Of a stretch of DNA of 50,916 nt, positions 32,037-39,889 are shown piece by piece. Origin of the DNA: Candidatus Saccharibacteria bacterium UBA5170. GTDB taxonomy: Bacteria > Patescibacteriota > Saccharimonadia > Saccharimonadales > Saccharimonadaceae. The first letter of the stretch is position 1. Each line of letters starts with the position of its first letter. A model generated the notes under the pieces. The model was not told the origin of the DNA. It worked only from the letters and a program-made list of their open reading frames with translations, and did not search any database. Where the stretch lies: assembly GCA_002413425.1 (NCBI GenBank), contig DHWY01000002.1, forward strand, positions 129,183-180,098, in the 5' to 3' direction. The position numbers were made by a program, and so were the translations under genes.

Positions 32037-32852
32037 ATGGCAGGCAACGCGACGAGTCAGCAGATCGATGAATTTATTTCACTTTTCGACTCCCCTCTTG
32101 ATGCGGTAAAAACTATCGCTGCTCACGTTCGAAGTAGCCGTCGTGAACTATCTCAAAAAGGTACTCAAAACACCCGCGATACTCCGGTTATCGTCTCTAT
32201 GGAACACGTCAGTAGATCTTACAAAGTCGGCAAACAGTCAATCATGGCACTTAATGACGTTAGTCTTAGTATCAACGAAGGTGAAATCGTAGCCATAACC
32301 GGGGCCAGCGGTAGTGGCAAAAGCACCCTTTTGCAAATGATTGGTTGCCTGGACAAGCCAACGCAAGGTCAGATTATGATTGACGGTAAAGACCCCAGTC
32401 GACTAAGCGACGGTAAGCTAAGCGAGCTACGACAAAAAACGATTGGTTTTGTCTTTCAGTCTTTCTACCTCCAGCCGTTTTTAAAACTAGACCAGAACGT
32501 ATCGGTACCAGCGATGTTCGCCCGGACGCCGATTCGTGACATCGACCTGGCGGTCACGTCGCTGCTTGAACAGGTTGGTATCAATGAATATCGGCAGCAT
32601 TTCCCCAAGGAGCTATCAGGCGGTCAAATCCAAAGAGCGGCTATAGCCAGGGCCTTAATTAACCAACCAAAGATTATATTGGCCGATGAGCCAACCGGGA
32701 ATCTCGACTCGACCAACGGTAACGCCATCATTGAGTTGTTTAAAAAGATTAGATCCGACTTTGGTACGACGGTAATTATCGTCACCCACGACGAGCACAT
32801 AGCCCAGCAAGCCGACAGGATCATTGTTCTAAAAGATGGGGCTATCCTGTGA
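32037..32852 (+). CDS. ABC transporter ATP-binding protein (MacB/LolD type)
   Basis: 271 residues. Walker A GASGSGKS (about 91-98), Q-loop in VFQSFYLQPF, signature LSGGQIQRAAIARAL (about 197-211), Walker B IILADEPTGNLDS and H-switch VTHD place it in the MacB/LolD/FtsE class. An N-terminal extension of roughly 55 residues before the ABC domain is unusual and of unknown role. The stop overlaps the GTG start of the permease gene, so they form one transporter. MacB-type systems are mechanotransmitters that move lipids, peptides or drugs without a transmembrane pore. Confidence 0.9.
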   Translation: MAGNATSQQIDEFISLFDSPLDAVKTIAAHVRSSRRELSQKGTQNTRDTPVIVSMEHVSRSYKVGKQSIMALNDVSLSINEGEIVAITGASGSGKSTLLQMIGCLDKPTQGQIMIDGKDPSRLSDGKLSELRQKTIGFVFQSFYLQPFLKLDQNVSVPAMFARTPIRDIDLAVTSLLEQVGINEYRQHFPKELSGGQIQRAAIARALINQPKIILADEPTGNLDSTNGNAIIELFKKIRSDFGTTVIIVTHDEHIAQQADRIIVLKDGAIL

Positions 32853-34819
32853 TCCGCTTTCGGCATGCCCTAAAGCTGGCCCGTACCAAGCTGCAATCCA
32901 AAAGGCTGCTGCTTGTAATATCGATAGTCATCTCGAGTATTTTATTTGCGGTTTTAATAGCCGCCATCATCATATTCACCGGTGCCGAGAATAGCGCGGT
33001 AAATTTTGTCACCAAAGCCAACGACGGTGTTTACCGCGTCGAAGTAAATCCGGTCATACCGGCTAACGTCTATTCCTACGACCGGCCGTTGTCTATCGAG
33101 ACAATTCGCCATATTAGAGCGATTGAAAAACAATATTACAGCCAGCTGGCGGCAAAATATAAAGCAGCCGGCCTAAAGTACGATGCATCTACTGAGGTTT
33201 CAGCCCTGAGTCCGTCGGCTTACTCGCCAGCCTCTTTGCCGGCCGAGCAGCGGTTTGATATCACAATGGACTCACCGGTTATTGCCTACGATCAAGCCCT
33301 AAAATTCGCCGCTTACGCCAAGACCGCTAAAAACAAACTGAGCGACTTGCAACTGGTTGGCGCCAAGTACGGGGCGACCCGGTACTCTTCGGCTGGAGTG
33401 ATTACCGCCCAGGCTATTCCAAATATGATGCTGATTAAAAACGGGAAAGAAGATTTTACCGATACCGAGCATAAGTCTGGCGATTCAACCAGTTTCGGCT
33501 ATAGCACCAATTCAATCCATAACGGCACCTACCAGCTGCAAGACGAGGCTTTAATCCAGCGCTACCTGTTGCCACCTAGCGTTGTCGGCGAAACCAAAGG
33601 TATCCCAGTAGTAGTAACCTCTCAGGAAGTGGCTTCGTTGTTTGGTAAAGAGAAATCAATCGGCCCAGAGCCACAGGCTTCTAAAGAAAAAGCCGCCTGG
33701 CTGCAATCTATTCAGGCCAAGTTCGCCGGCTACACCTACCAGGCGTGTTACCGTAATACACCGGAGCTCGCCAAGATACAACAGATCCAACGAGATTATG
33801 CCGATATCATCAACAACAAAGACACCAAAGGTTACGTCCAGCCCAGCTTGCAATACAACCTACCGACGACCGGTTGTGGGGATATTACCGTCAAACAGGA
33901 CACTCGCAGCTTGTCCGAGAAAAAGGCCGCTGCCCAGCTGATAGTAGATCAAAAGAAGCTCGGCACCTATATCGAACCGCAGCACAAAACGCTGACTTTC
34001 CAGATCGTCGGTATCATGAATGCTCGTCATTTCTCTAACTACACAGCTAACATTCAAAGCTATTTGCAAAACCTGTTGGCGGCCGACAACCTCACCTTTT
34101 CGGCCTTTGTTCCACAGCAAATGTACGATAAAATCCCCGCTAGTCTAAAGTTTCTCGACGAGTCTTCAGGCCCTTCATCCGCCTATAGCCAGTACTCTGA
34201 TGGCCGGGTCGCCAACGGACTAACGACTCACGTGCTCGATTTTAAAACCGTTAACCAGGCGCGGGCATTTATAGACAACGAAACCTGTCCAGGTTATGAT
34301 TCTAATTGCAAAAAACTCTTTACCTCCAATCCGTACGGATCGAATTATTTGATACTTGATGAAATCGGACAAATGTTTAGTCGCTTTATGCTGTATGCGC
34401 TGCCGGCAGTTCTAGGTCTAGCCGCGGTTATCATTTGGTTCACCATGGTTCGTGTCATGGCCGAGAATCGTAAAGAGACGGCCGTCTACCGGGCTATGGG
34501 TGCGAAACGACAGGACATCGTGGCTATTTACGTGACCTACGGCATGATAATTGCCCTGAGGGTCGCTATCGCCGCCAGTATCCTCGGTATCGGGTCGGCC
34601 TACGTGGTTGATTACGTCTATGGCTCGCAACTGACCGATATAGCGACAGCCTCGTTCGGGACCATTACCAGCGGAATGCGCTTCAGCCTATTTGACCTGA
34701 CCTCTCCGTATCTCCTGCTTGTTATAGCTTCGATATTCGTAGTAAGTTTACTGGCGATACTACAGCCACTTATTAGGAGCGTGCGCCGATCACCAATCGA
34801 AGATATGCGCAGTGAATAG
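32849..34819 (+). CDS. FtsX/MacB-like ABC transporter permease
   Basis: 656 residues from GTG 32849, overlapping the ATPase stop. One transmembrane helix near 22-46, a very long extracytoplasmic domain (about 47-515), then three helices at about 520-545, 570-595 and 620-645. This 1+3 topology is the MacB/FtsX type. The C-terminal VRVMAENRKETAVYRAMGAKRQD (cut here to VYRAMGAKR) is the coupling helix typical of FtsX-like permeases. The large outer domain has little familiar sequence and may bind a substrate or partner at the cell surface. Confidence 0.87.
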   Translation: MIRFRHALKLARTKLQSKRLLLVISIVISSILFAVLIAAIIIFTGAENSAVNFVTKANDGVYRVEVNPVIPANVYSYDRPLSIETIRHIRAIEKQYYSQLAAKYKAAGLKYDASTEVSALSPSAYSPASLPAEQRFDITMDSPVIAYDQALKFAAYAKTAKNKLSDLQLVGAKYGATRYSSAGVITAQAIPNMMLIKNGKEDFTDTEHKSGDSTSFGYSTNSIHNGTYQLQDEALIQRYLLPPSVVGETKGIPVVVTSQEVASLFGKEKSIGPEPQASKEKAAWLQSIQAKFAGYTYQACYRNTPELAKIQQIQRDYADIINNKDTKGYVQPSLQYNLPTTGCGDITVKQDTRSLSEKKAAAQLIVDQKKLGTYIEPQHKTLTFQIVGIMNARHFSNYTANIQSYLQNLLAADNLTFSAFVPQQMYDKIPASLKFLDESSGPSSAYSQYSDGRVANGLTTHVLDFKTVNQARAFIDNETCPGYDSNCKKLFTSNPYGSNYLILDEIGQMFSRFMLYALPAVLGLAAVIIWFTMVRVMAENRKETAVYRAMGAKRQDIVAIYVTYGMIIALRVAIAASILGIGSAYVVDYVYGSQLTDIATASFGTITSGMRFSLFDLTSPYLLLVIASIFVVSLLAILQPLIRSVRRSPIEDMRSE

Positions 34820-34870
34820 CTAGGAGATTTCGCTATTTCTGTGCTTTATGTGATAGCAGGAGCCATACTC

Positions 34871-35347
34871 TTACTGCATGGCTATTCGGTCAAGCACGGT
34901 CATGCCGTAGGTAAATATAATGACTATACCTATCGAGATAAAAACAGCTAGAATGCTGTATAAAAATGTTTGTTTAAGACTCGTTAGCTGACGGTGCAGC
35001 ACTGGCTGGGCGCCAATTATGGCGACACCGAGAGCAGCAACGAGTAAATATGGGTCTGGAACGGAATGATGACCTATGCTCAGGGCGATAAATCCGAGGA
35101 TTAACAAAGTGGCAGCTGACGTTACTCGGGACTGTATATGTCGTTTACAAGCAAATAGCACACCGATAAGCATAAAGGCGCCGAGAGTGGCCAGAGTCAG
35201 TAGCAGTGCGCTACCAGACCATATCACCGGGTGAATAAGTCTAAAGAGTAATTCGTGCAATGCCGATCCCGCGATGAAGATGGATAGATAGATTAAAGTG
35301 CGTCCCGTAGATGAAGCGAATGTATTATTTATATTTTTCATAAACAT
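34871..35347 (-). CDS. Multi-helix membrane protein, unknown function
   Basis: The frame is open to 35386, but ATG 35347 (or 35341) is preferred because TATGTT lies just upstream of it, leaving a leaderless start. About 158 residues with five hydrophobic helices: near 14-32, 40-62, 72-90, 96-112 and 122-145. No domain recognised. It lies convergent to the ABC permease gene and alone in its transcript. Confidence 0.5.
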   Translation of the reverse strand: MFMKNINNTFASSTGRTLIYLSIFIAGSALHELLFRLIHPVIWSGSALLLTLATLGAFMLIGVLFACKRHIQSRVTSAATLLILGFIALSIGHHSVPDPYLLVAALGVAIIGAQPVLHRQLTSLKQTFLYSILAVFISIGIVIIFTYGMTVLDRIAMQ

Positions 35348-35401
35348 AATTTTAACATAGACAAGTATTAAATTATTTCCAGGCACATTAAATCGAATAT
35401 A

Positions 35402-35446
35402 AATTAAGAAGAGCCTGATTGCTCAGACTCCTCCCAAAGGTCTCCA
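35402..35446 (-). terminator. Repeated terminator-like hairpin, copy 1
   Basis: On the minus strand GAGTCTGA (35423-35430) pairs with TCAGGCTC (35411-35418) around GCAA, followed by TTCTTAATTT. A 20-nt tail CTCCTCCCAAAGGTCTCCAC (35428-35447 on +) is identical in copy 2. It follows the stop of the minus gene 35480-35716. Confidence 0.6.
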
Positions 35447-35479
35447 CCACAGGACCCACTTTATTTATAGCATAATTGT

Positions 35480-35716
35480 TTATTTCTTTGTAAAGAAACC
35501 AAGAAACGACGGGAACTTCCCTTTTGTTGTGTTCCGAATCACCCGAACTGCTGGTGAATAAAGCCCGAGTCTATACTTAACCCGCTGTTTAATCCGACTT
35601 GGCCGCGTCCAACTCTGAACTTGGCTGATACCAAGCGAATGTTTTATCCTACGCTTGGCGCCAGTGTAGCCGACAATAGTTCGGATTGATGGCTTACGAT
35701 AGCGAAATAGTTTCAT
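35480..35716 (-). CDS. Small basic protein downstream of mini-FtsK ATPase
   Basis: 78 residues, 20 or more of them Arg/Lys, no acidic patch, no membrane helix (KLFRYRKPSIRTIVGYTGAK start). Such composition suggests nucleic-acid binding. The ATG overlaps the stop of the upstream ATPase gene (ATGA), so the two are translated together. No family recognised. Confidence 0.55.
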   Translation of the reverse strand: MKLFRYRKPSIRTIVGYTGAKRRIKHSLGISQVQSWTRPSRIKQRVKYRLGLYSPAVRVIRNTTKGKFPSFLGFFTKK

Positions 35717-36345
35717 AGACTAACGCTAACCCTATCGGCCTGGGCCGTAACGACAAATCCATAAGGCCCCATATTGTCTACTTTTGGGATGCCTAAGAGT
35801 TTATAGTAGTCATCATCTAGGTAGCTCGCCAATATCAAATCGAAGCTACAGAGTAATTTATCGGATACGCTCTCTAGATGAGGCGCTGAGGTCGAATATA
35901 TTAATTTCATGTTGGTACTTTTTGCGTTTTGATTAATTGCTATAACTGCTTCGTCAAATCTATTCTGGTCTCGACGGGCCATATCGCATTCCTCAATATA
36001 AATAAAAATGAACGGCTTCGTAATGTTGTTTTCAGAGCGCTGTTTTGACAGCGAGACTAGTTCGTCCAGTCTGTTAAAGCCGTAGTCCGGCGCAAGTCCC
36101 TCTTCGACGTCAAATAACAAATACTCCGGTTTTGCGCCACCCTCATAATTCGGATTGAATTCAACTTGCTTCAAATCGAAGAAGGCATACTTCATCTGAT
36201 TGGCCGAAAAGGTTGATTCATATCTTTTTACCATTTGGTGGACCAGATAGCTTTTACCAGAGCCAGTTTGACCGACCAATAGAAGGGAGTTATCTACGTT
36301 AAAGGTGAAGTAATCGGCGGTAGTTATGTTCATAGCTTCCATCAT
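35713..36345 (-). CDS. Short FtsK/HerA-like ATPase
   Basis: 210 residues. Walker A VGQTGSGKSY at 24-33 and Walker B IFIYIEECD at about 112-120 sit in a minimal RecA-like core, with DLKQVEFNPNYEG (about 58-70) matching the FtsK pattern D-x-K after the first strand, and STSAPHLESVSDKL resembling the FtsK sensor region. Full FtsK proteins exceed 700 residues; here membrane and gamma domains are missing. It may be a DNA pump core for a small element. Coupled to a very basic 78-residue protein. Three in-frame ATGs (36345, 36342, 36333) could start it. Confidence 0.7.
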   Translation of the reverse strand: MMEAMNITTADYFTFNVDNSLLLVGQTGSGKSYLVHQMVKRYESTFSANQMKYAFFDLKQVEFNPNYEGGAKPEYLLFDVEEGLAPDYGFNRLDELVSLSKQRSENNITKPFIFIYIEECDMARRDQNRFDEAVIAINQNAKSTNMKLIYSTSAPHLESVSDKLLCSFDLILASYLDDDYYKLLGIPKVDNMGPYGFVVTAQADRVSVSL

Positions 36346-36535
36346 ACAGCAAACCTACTTCAGGCGGTGCACAAACAGGCAGCTAATTTAATTGAATAGA
36401 TAGTCGTTCGGCGCCGCCAAAAAGACCCGGAAAAATTATTATCGGATCCGTTTGACGGTGACTAAGTCGACTTTATCTATCGACGCCAGATTAGGCCAGC
36501 ACCGACCAAAGGCTCACGCTGGCAGAGAACAAAAG

Positions 36536-36961
36536 TTACTTCTTAATAGTATCGCTGGCATTGAACACGTAAGCTACTGTCCTTTTTAGACCCAGATAGC
36601 CAGGATAGGACAATATAGCAATCAATAGCCCGTAACCTACATATAGACTGTTCCCAAACTGGTCGGTAGATACAAATGCTATTAACATTGATATACAAAC
36701 TATGGACCAGTAGATAACGTTAGTTAAGCGCCACATCGGTTTTTTGTCTAATTTGACATAAAACTGTCTGTTGCGGGCAGCTGTACCTGTAAGTTTGTAT
36801 TTTTTTACATACCTAACTATTAAAATTGCCGCTACAATTACTAAACCTACCGCTATAAGTGTGAATAGTACACCCCCTATATATCCTGTTGGTGAATTGC
36901 CGATAGTATTTTGCATGGCATCTTGTTCTTGGGCGGTTAGTGGTCTGTCGGAAAAGCTCAT
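36536..36961 (-). CDS. Membrane protein, 141 residues, unknown function
   Basis: Hydrophobic helices at about 27-49, 84-101 and 106-124, with a basic segment between the first two (KKYKLTGTAARNRQFYVKLD). No domain recognised. The 190 bp between this gene and the mini-FtsK gene (36346-36535) hold nothing I can identify. Confidence 0.5.
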   Translation of the reverse strand: MSFSDRPLTAQEQDAMQNTIGNSPTGYIGGVLFTLIAVGLVIVAAILIVRYVKKYKLTGTAARNRQFYVKLDKKPMWRLTNVIYWSIVCISMLIAFVSTDQFGNSLYVGYGLLIAILSYPGYLGLKRTVAYVFNASDTIKK

Positions 36962-37096
36962 TTCAACTCCATTCTTACGCTACTAATCATATCAGAAAAA
37001 AGCAATAGAAATTTTTCATCTTACCTAAATATGTAAAAATAGTTCCGTTCTTTACGTATAAGTCCTCAGCGTACATCCAATAGCTAGCCACGTATC

Positions 37097-37142
37097 AATT
37101 AAAAAGAGCCTGATTGATCAGACTCCTCCCAAAGGTCTCCAC
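37097..37142 (-). terminator. Repeated terminator-like hairpin, copy 2
   Basis: On the minus strand GAGTCTGA (37117-37124) pairs with TCAGGCTC (37105-37112) around TCAA and is followed by TTTTTAATTG, a good intrinsic terminator for the gene ending at 37161. The flanking CTCCTCCCAAAGGTCTCCAC is identical to copy 1 at 35428. Confidence 0.7.
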
Positions 37143-37160
37143 TCAACAGGTTATTGCCCA

Positions 37161-37913
37161 CTAGCTTTTGATAAATCGAAAACTATCAACAAATTTATTA
37201 AATAAAGTCTCGTCCGCTTCAGTCACAGCCAGAACGATCACATAAACTTTCTTATCGTTTAGAAAAATCACTTCATAAAAAATGTTTCCATTTTGGTCTT
37301 CTGAAGTAGCGCTTACACATGGATGACCGAGCATCTCTCTTTTTTCATAATCTACCTCCGCAAAGTTATGTCGTGCTCTTAGTTCAGAAGCTAATTTTTC
37401 CCATACTTCTTTCTTCGTTTTAGGTGTATCAGTATCATTAACGCTCATATTGAAAGAAGCGCTATTTTTATAATCATAGCGATACATTCTAGTCGAACCG
37501 AATTTTATAGGTTTTGGTTTCTTAGGAAACTTGATAGCAAAGTTATCATCTTTAACAAACAAATCGTATTTTAGCTCGTTATCTAGTTCAAAGAGTTCTT
37601 GTTTAGAGTTTGGCCTAAAATTCGATAAAGCATTACCGATAAATATGGCAACCAAATAACATATAATATACTGCCACCATCGCCCCCACGAGCCTGTGGC
37701 GATAATTATTCCTATAGAGAACGGAACGCTTATGCCGCCAACACTTCCAAGGGCTTTTGCTCCAAAGACTCCCGAGAATATCACTGCCGCCATAGCAACT
37801 GCAAAGAATATATTACCCATAAATCCACCCATGAAGCCACCGACAAGCCAAGCAAGAACTAGACCAACAATGACTAATACTATTACTTTATTTGTTTCTT
37901 TTTTATCGCTCAT
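37161..37913 (-). CDS. Membrane protein with C-terminal soluble domain, unknown function
   Basis: 250 residues. N-terminal hydrophobic part with about four helices (10-30, 31-50, 53-75, 80-95), glycine-rich (VGGFMGGFMGNIFF). The soluble C-terminal 130 residues carry FAIKFPKKPKP, a YRYDYKNSASFNMSV strand, and VIVLAVTEADETLFNKFVDS near the end, the layout of PsbP/DUF1795-like lipidated or anchored domains. The fit is by pattern only. It overlaps the upstream gene by 11 bp. Confidence 0.55.
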   Translation of the reverse strand: MSDKKETNKVIVLVIVGLVLAWLVGGFMGGFMGNIFFAVAMAAVIFSGVFGAKALGSVGGISVPFSIGIIIATGSWGRWWQYIICYLVAIFIGNALSNFRPNSKQELFELDNELKYDLFVKDDNFAIKFPKKPKPIKFGSTRMYRYDYKNSASFNMSVNDTDTPKTKKEVWEKLASELRARHNFAEVDYEKREMLGHPCVSATSEDQNGNIFYEVIFLNDKKVYVIVLAVTEADETLFNKFVDSFRFIKS

Positions 37914-38136
37914 AACCGTCCCCCTTACGACTGTCGTTTCTACTTTTAGTGCGCCTTTTTTTAATTCGATTTATGATAGTCAAGATTAACAGAGTAATTC
38001 CAAGTACGAGCCATACCGTATAGGCCAAATCGCGTAGAGTAGCTATAAATGGGTTACCCTGAAATGGTGTTAATATAATTCCCAGTCCTAGACACCACAA
38101 CCAGAAGTAGAAAGGTTTTTTCATATTTTTCTCCAT
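37903..38136 (-). CDS. Small membrane protein, 77 residues
   Basis: Starts at 38136 (or 38124). Two hydrophobic helices (about 7-23 and 33-53) and a basic tail rich in Arg/Lys after residue 58. Its stop overlaps the following gene. The candidate promoter with hairpin at 38215-38271 lies about 80 bp upstream. Unknown function. Confidence 0.5.
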   Translation of the reverse strand: MEKNMKKPFYFWLWCLGLGIILTPFQGNPFIATLRDLAYTVWLVLGITLLILTIINRIKKRRTKSRNDSRKGDGYER

Positions 38137-38214
38137 AGCTAATATATATATACCATAAAATTGAAGTTCTATATAGTATTAACTAAGTATGAGCTTAACC
38201 TCCCACTGTCCTCC

Positions 38215-38271
38215 TCATTATACGGCTTGTACTAACCGCATCAAGGTAGTACAAGTCTCCACCTTGACGCG
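38215..38271. promoter_or_regulatory. Structured element with ACCGCATCAAGG loop, copy 1
   Basis: TCATTATACG (38215-38224), then a perfect 9-bp stem CTTGTACTA/TAGTACAAG (38226-38234 and 38247-38255) around the 12-nt loop ACCGCATCAAGG, then CCTTGACGCG (38262-38271) able to pair with the loop. Read on the minus strand, TTGATG (38239-38244) and TATAAT (38217-38222), spacer 16, look like a promoter for the gene starting at 38136. Confidence 0.6.
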
Positions 38272-38330
38272 ATTACACTAGCTATTTCCAGGCAGAGTTA
38301 TTTAATAACCCTTCACTTCACGCAATTCTT

Positions 38331-38366
38331 CATTATACGTACCGAGCAGGCCCCTCGAGACTGCTT
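38331..38366. promoter_or_regulatory. Related element, copy 3 (weaker)
   Basis: CATTATACG (38331-38339) again precedes a hairpin, GAGCAG (38344-38349) with CTGCTT (38361-38366) around an 11-nt loop GCCCCTCGAGA. The loop differs from that of copies 1 and 2. TATAAT on the minus strand is at 38332-38337. Confidence 0.35.
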
Positions 38367-38383
38367 ATGCGGGTGTTCTATTG

Positions 38384-39052
38384 CTATCGCAATACTAACT
38401 CAGCCAAAGAAGATACACATAGCGCACCGGCATTCTCGAATTGCTCTCGGGTGACGAATCCGCGGTCGATACCGACAAAGCCGAGTTTGGCCGCTCTCGC
38501 TGCCTGCATGTCTTCTATCGCATCACCGATATATAATGCATTTTCAGGGTCGTGAACGCTAACTGAGTGTAGCCATTTCTTCGTAGGGTCGAACACTGCG
38601 CCGTTAGGCTTATGAACTGGAGTATCCTTTTCGGTCTGTACGTATTCGAGAAGAAGCGGCTCGATTCCCGTAGCCTCAAAATCTTTTTCGAGCCTATCGA
38701 TACGAAGAGAAGTCATGAGCGCTAGATGAAGACCAGATTGCCCCAGAGCCCGTAGAGTAGGTATCGTATCTGGGTATATCTCTTTTGGAAACTGATCGTA
38801 TTGCTCGATGATAAGCTGATTTGCCAATGACGATTGTACTCCGTATAGCTTATCGAGGAGACCCGAGAAGCTATGACTAGACCAATTAGATAAAATGTCT
38901 TCGTCGGATAATTCGATACCTAGCTGCTTGGCGGTATGTCTATGCTGCGGAACCTTTGGCTTGATACAGTCAACGAGCGTGTTATCAAAATCAAACACAA
39001 CCGCTCTAATGTTTTCCGGTATATATGTTCGATTAATTTCAAAACTTGTCAT
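38384..39052 (-). CDS. HAD-superfamily hydrolase (phosphatase)
   Basis: 222 residues. Motif I DFDNTLVD with nucleophile D21 and acid D23, motif II LMTSLRIDR (about 115-123), conserved lysine in HKPNG (about 148) and motif IV GDAIEDMQAA (about 185-194). The cap insert between residues 30 and 100 is of the phosphoglycolate-phosphatase (C1) type. Substrate unknown. It stands alone on the minus strand, with a TATAAT (39126-39131, minus strand) about 75 bp upstream of its ATG. Confidence 0.85.
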   Translation of the reverse strand: MTSFEINRTYIPENIRAVVFDFDNTLVDCIKPKVPQHRHTAKQLGIELSDEDILSNWSSHSFSGLLDKLYGVQSSLANQLIIEQYDQFPKEIYPDTIPTLRALGQSGLHLALMTSLRIDRLEKDFEATGIEPLLLEYVQTEKDTPVHKPNGAVFDPTKKWLHSVSVHDPENALYIGDAIEDMQAARAAKLGFVGIDRGFVTREQFENAGALCVSSLAELVLR

Positions 39053-39123
39053 TACTTAATATCATTATATACCACTAGTTAACGACGTGTGAGTATAAAT
39101 ATAGACTTCCTTCCTCTGTCTTC

Positions 39124-39197
39124 TCATTATACGGGTGAACGAACCGCATCAAGGTCGTTCGTCCCATTGGTAAACGTCAAGGGGCGCTCCACCTTGA
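39124..39197. promoter_or_regulatory. Structured element with ACCGCATCAAGG loop, copy 2
   Basis: TCATTATACG (39124-39133), stem GAACGA/TCGTTC (39137-39142 and 39155-39160) around exactly the same 12-nt loop ACCGCATCAAGG (39143-39154), then GTCAAGG (39175-39181) and CCTTGAC (39192-39198) that can pair with each other or with the loop. The stem sequence differs from copy 1 but stays complementary. It lies between the divergent HAD gene and the DUF3768 gene. Confidence 0.6.
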
Positions 39198-39270
39198 CCC
39201 AGTTCGTTTCATCCCGAGCCCTCAATGACAGAGAGGCAGAAAGCCCTCTCGCAAAGCAAAGGAGGGTTTC

Positions 39271-39585
39271 ATGGAAACTCAAGTTATCAACATAGCAAAG
39301 CTAAACGACAGGTTCCGCGGGATGTGTCTCAATGTGTTTTACACAAGTGGGGTGCGAGATGGGATTATGGATCTAATCGGGCTGTCCCGAAGAATAGAGA
39401 GCTTCAGTAAGTTTACTGAAGATAACGACCCACACGGCGAGCACGATTTCGGCTCGCTGAGCTTTGAGGGCAACAAGGTTTTCTGGAAGATAGATTACTA
39501 CGACCAGCAGTTGCAGTACTGGTGCGATCCGCTCAGTCCGGATTGCAACCGAACCCTGACGGTGATGTTAGCCGAGGAGTACTAA
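39271..39585 (+). CDS. DUF3768 protein
   Basis: 104 residues, with AAAGGAGGG about five to nine bases before the ATG. The sequence follows the DUF3768 family: IAKLNDRFRG near the N-terminus, FTEDNDPHGEHDFGSL (about 48-63), VFWKIDYYD (about 70-78) and the closing RTLTVMLAEEY. Members are mostly known from plasmids and islands of Proteobacteria; function unknown. Its own terminator overlaps the stop codon. The presence of this family in a CPR genome suggests horizontal transfer. Confidence 0.78.
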   Translation: METQVINIAKLNDRFRGMCLNVFYTSGVRDGIMDLIGLSRRIESFSKFTEDNDPHGEHDFGSLSFEGNKVFWKIDYYDQQLQYWCDPLSPDCNRTLTVMLAEEY

Positions 39586-39599
39586 CTCCTCGTTTTTTT
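39573..39599 (+). terminator. Intrinsic terminator of the DUF3768 gene
   Basis: CGAGGAGT (39573-39580) and ACTCCTCG (39585-39592) form an 8-bp stem with an ACTA loop, followed by seven T (39593-39599). The stop codon TAA lies inside the hairpin. Confidence 0.85.
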
Positions 39600-39653
39600 A
39601 GTCCTGGGTGTGACTTAAAACCGCCCATCAAAATTAATCCTAAAGGAGTTGTT

Positions 39654-39863
39654 ATGAATTTAAACGAGTTAGATCAAGAGACACGTGGGCAGATTGAATA
39701 TAACCGAGGGTTGTGGGCGGCTATCGCTAAAGATCATGGATGGTACACCGAACCGTTTTACGTACAGGTATGGATCAATAAATATGGCAATATCTCTGAC
39801 AGTGTTGCGTTTCGCGGTATGACAGGAGATATTATCCTGCCAGCTGACGACGAAGAGGATTAG
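39654..39863 (+). CDS. Small acidic protein, 69 residues
   Basis: Start at ATG 39654 with AAAGGAG seven bases upstream; the longer open frame from 39522 is a shadow of the DUF3768 gene. Starts MNLNELDQETRGQIEYNRG and ends in an acidic tail PADDEED. The core WAAIAKDHGWYTEPFYVQVW looks like a small folded domain. No family recognised. It is flanked by similar 20-nt stretches (GTCCTGGGTGTGACTTAAAA at 39601 and GTCCTGAGCATGACATTAAA at 39872). Confidence 0.6.
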   Translation: MNLNELDQETRGQIEYNRGLWAAIAKDHGWYTEPFYVQVWINKYGNISDSVAFRGMTGDIILPADDEED

Positions 39864-39889
39864 TCCCCCGTCCTGAGCATGACATTAAA

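Noticed and set aside
36346..36535. Hidden small gene between the mini-FtsK and a membrane-protein gene
   Set aside because: No frame with ribosome binding site and start codon longer than about 25 codons was seen on either strand.
39522..39653. Longer start for the 69-residue gene
   Set aside because: Overlaps the DUF3768 gene and its terminator; AAAGGAG at 39642 supports ATG 39654.
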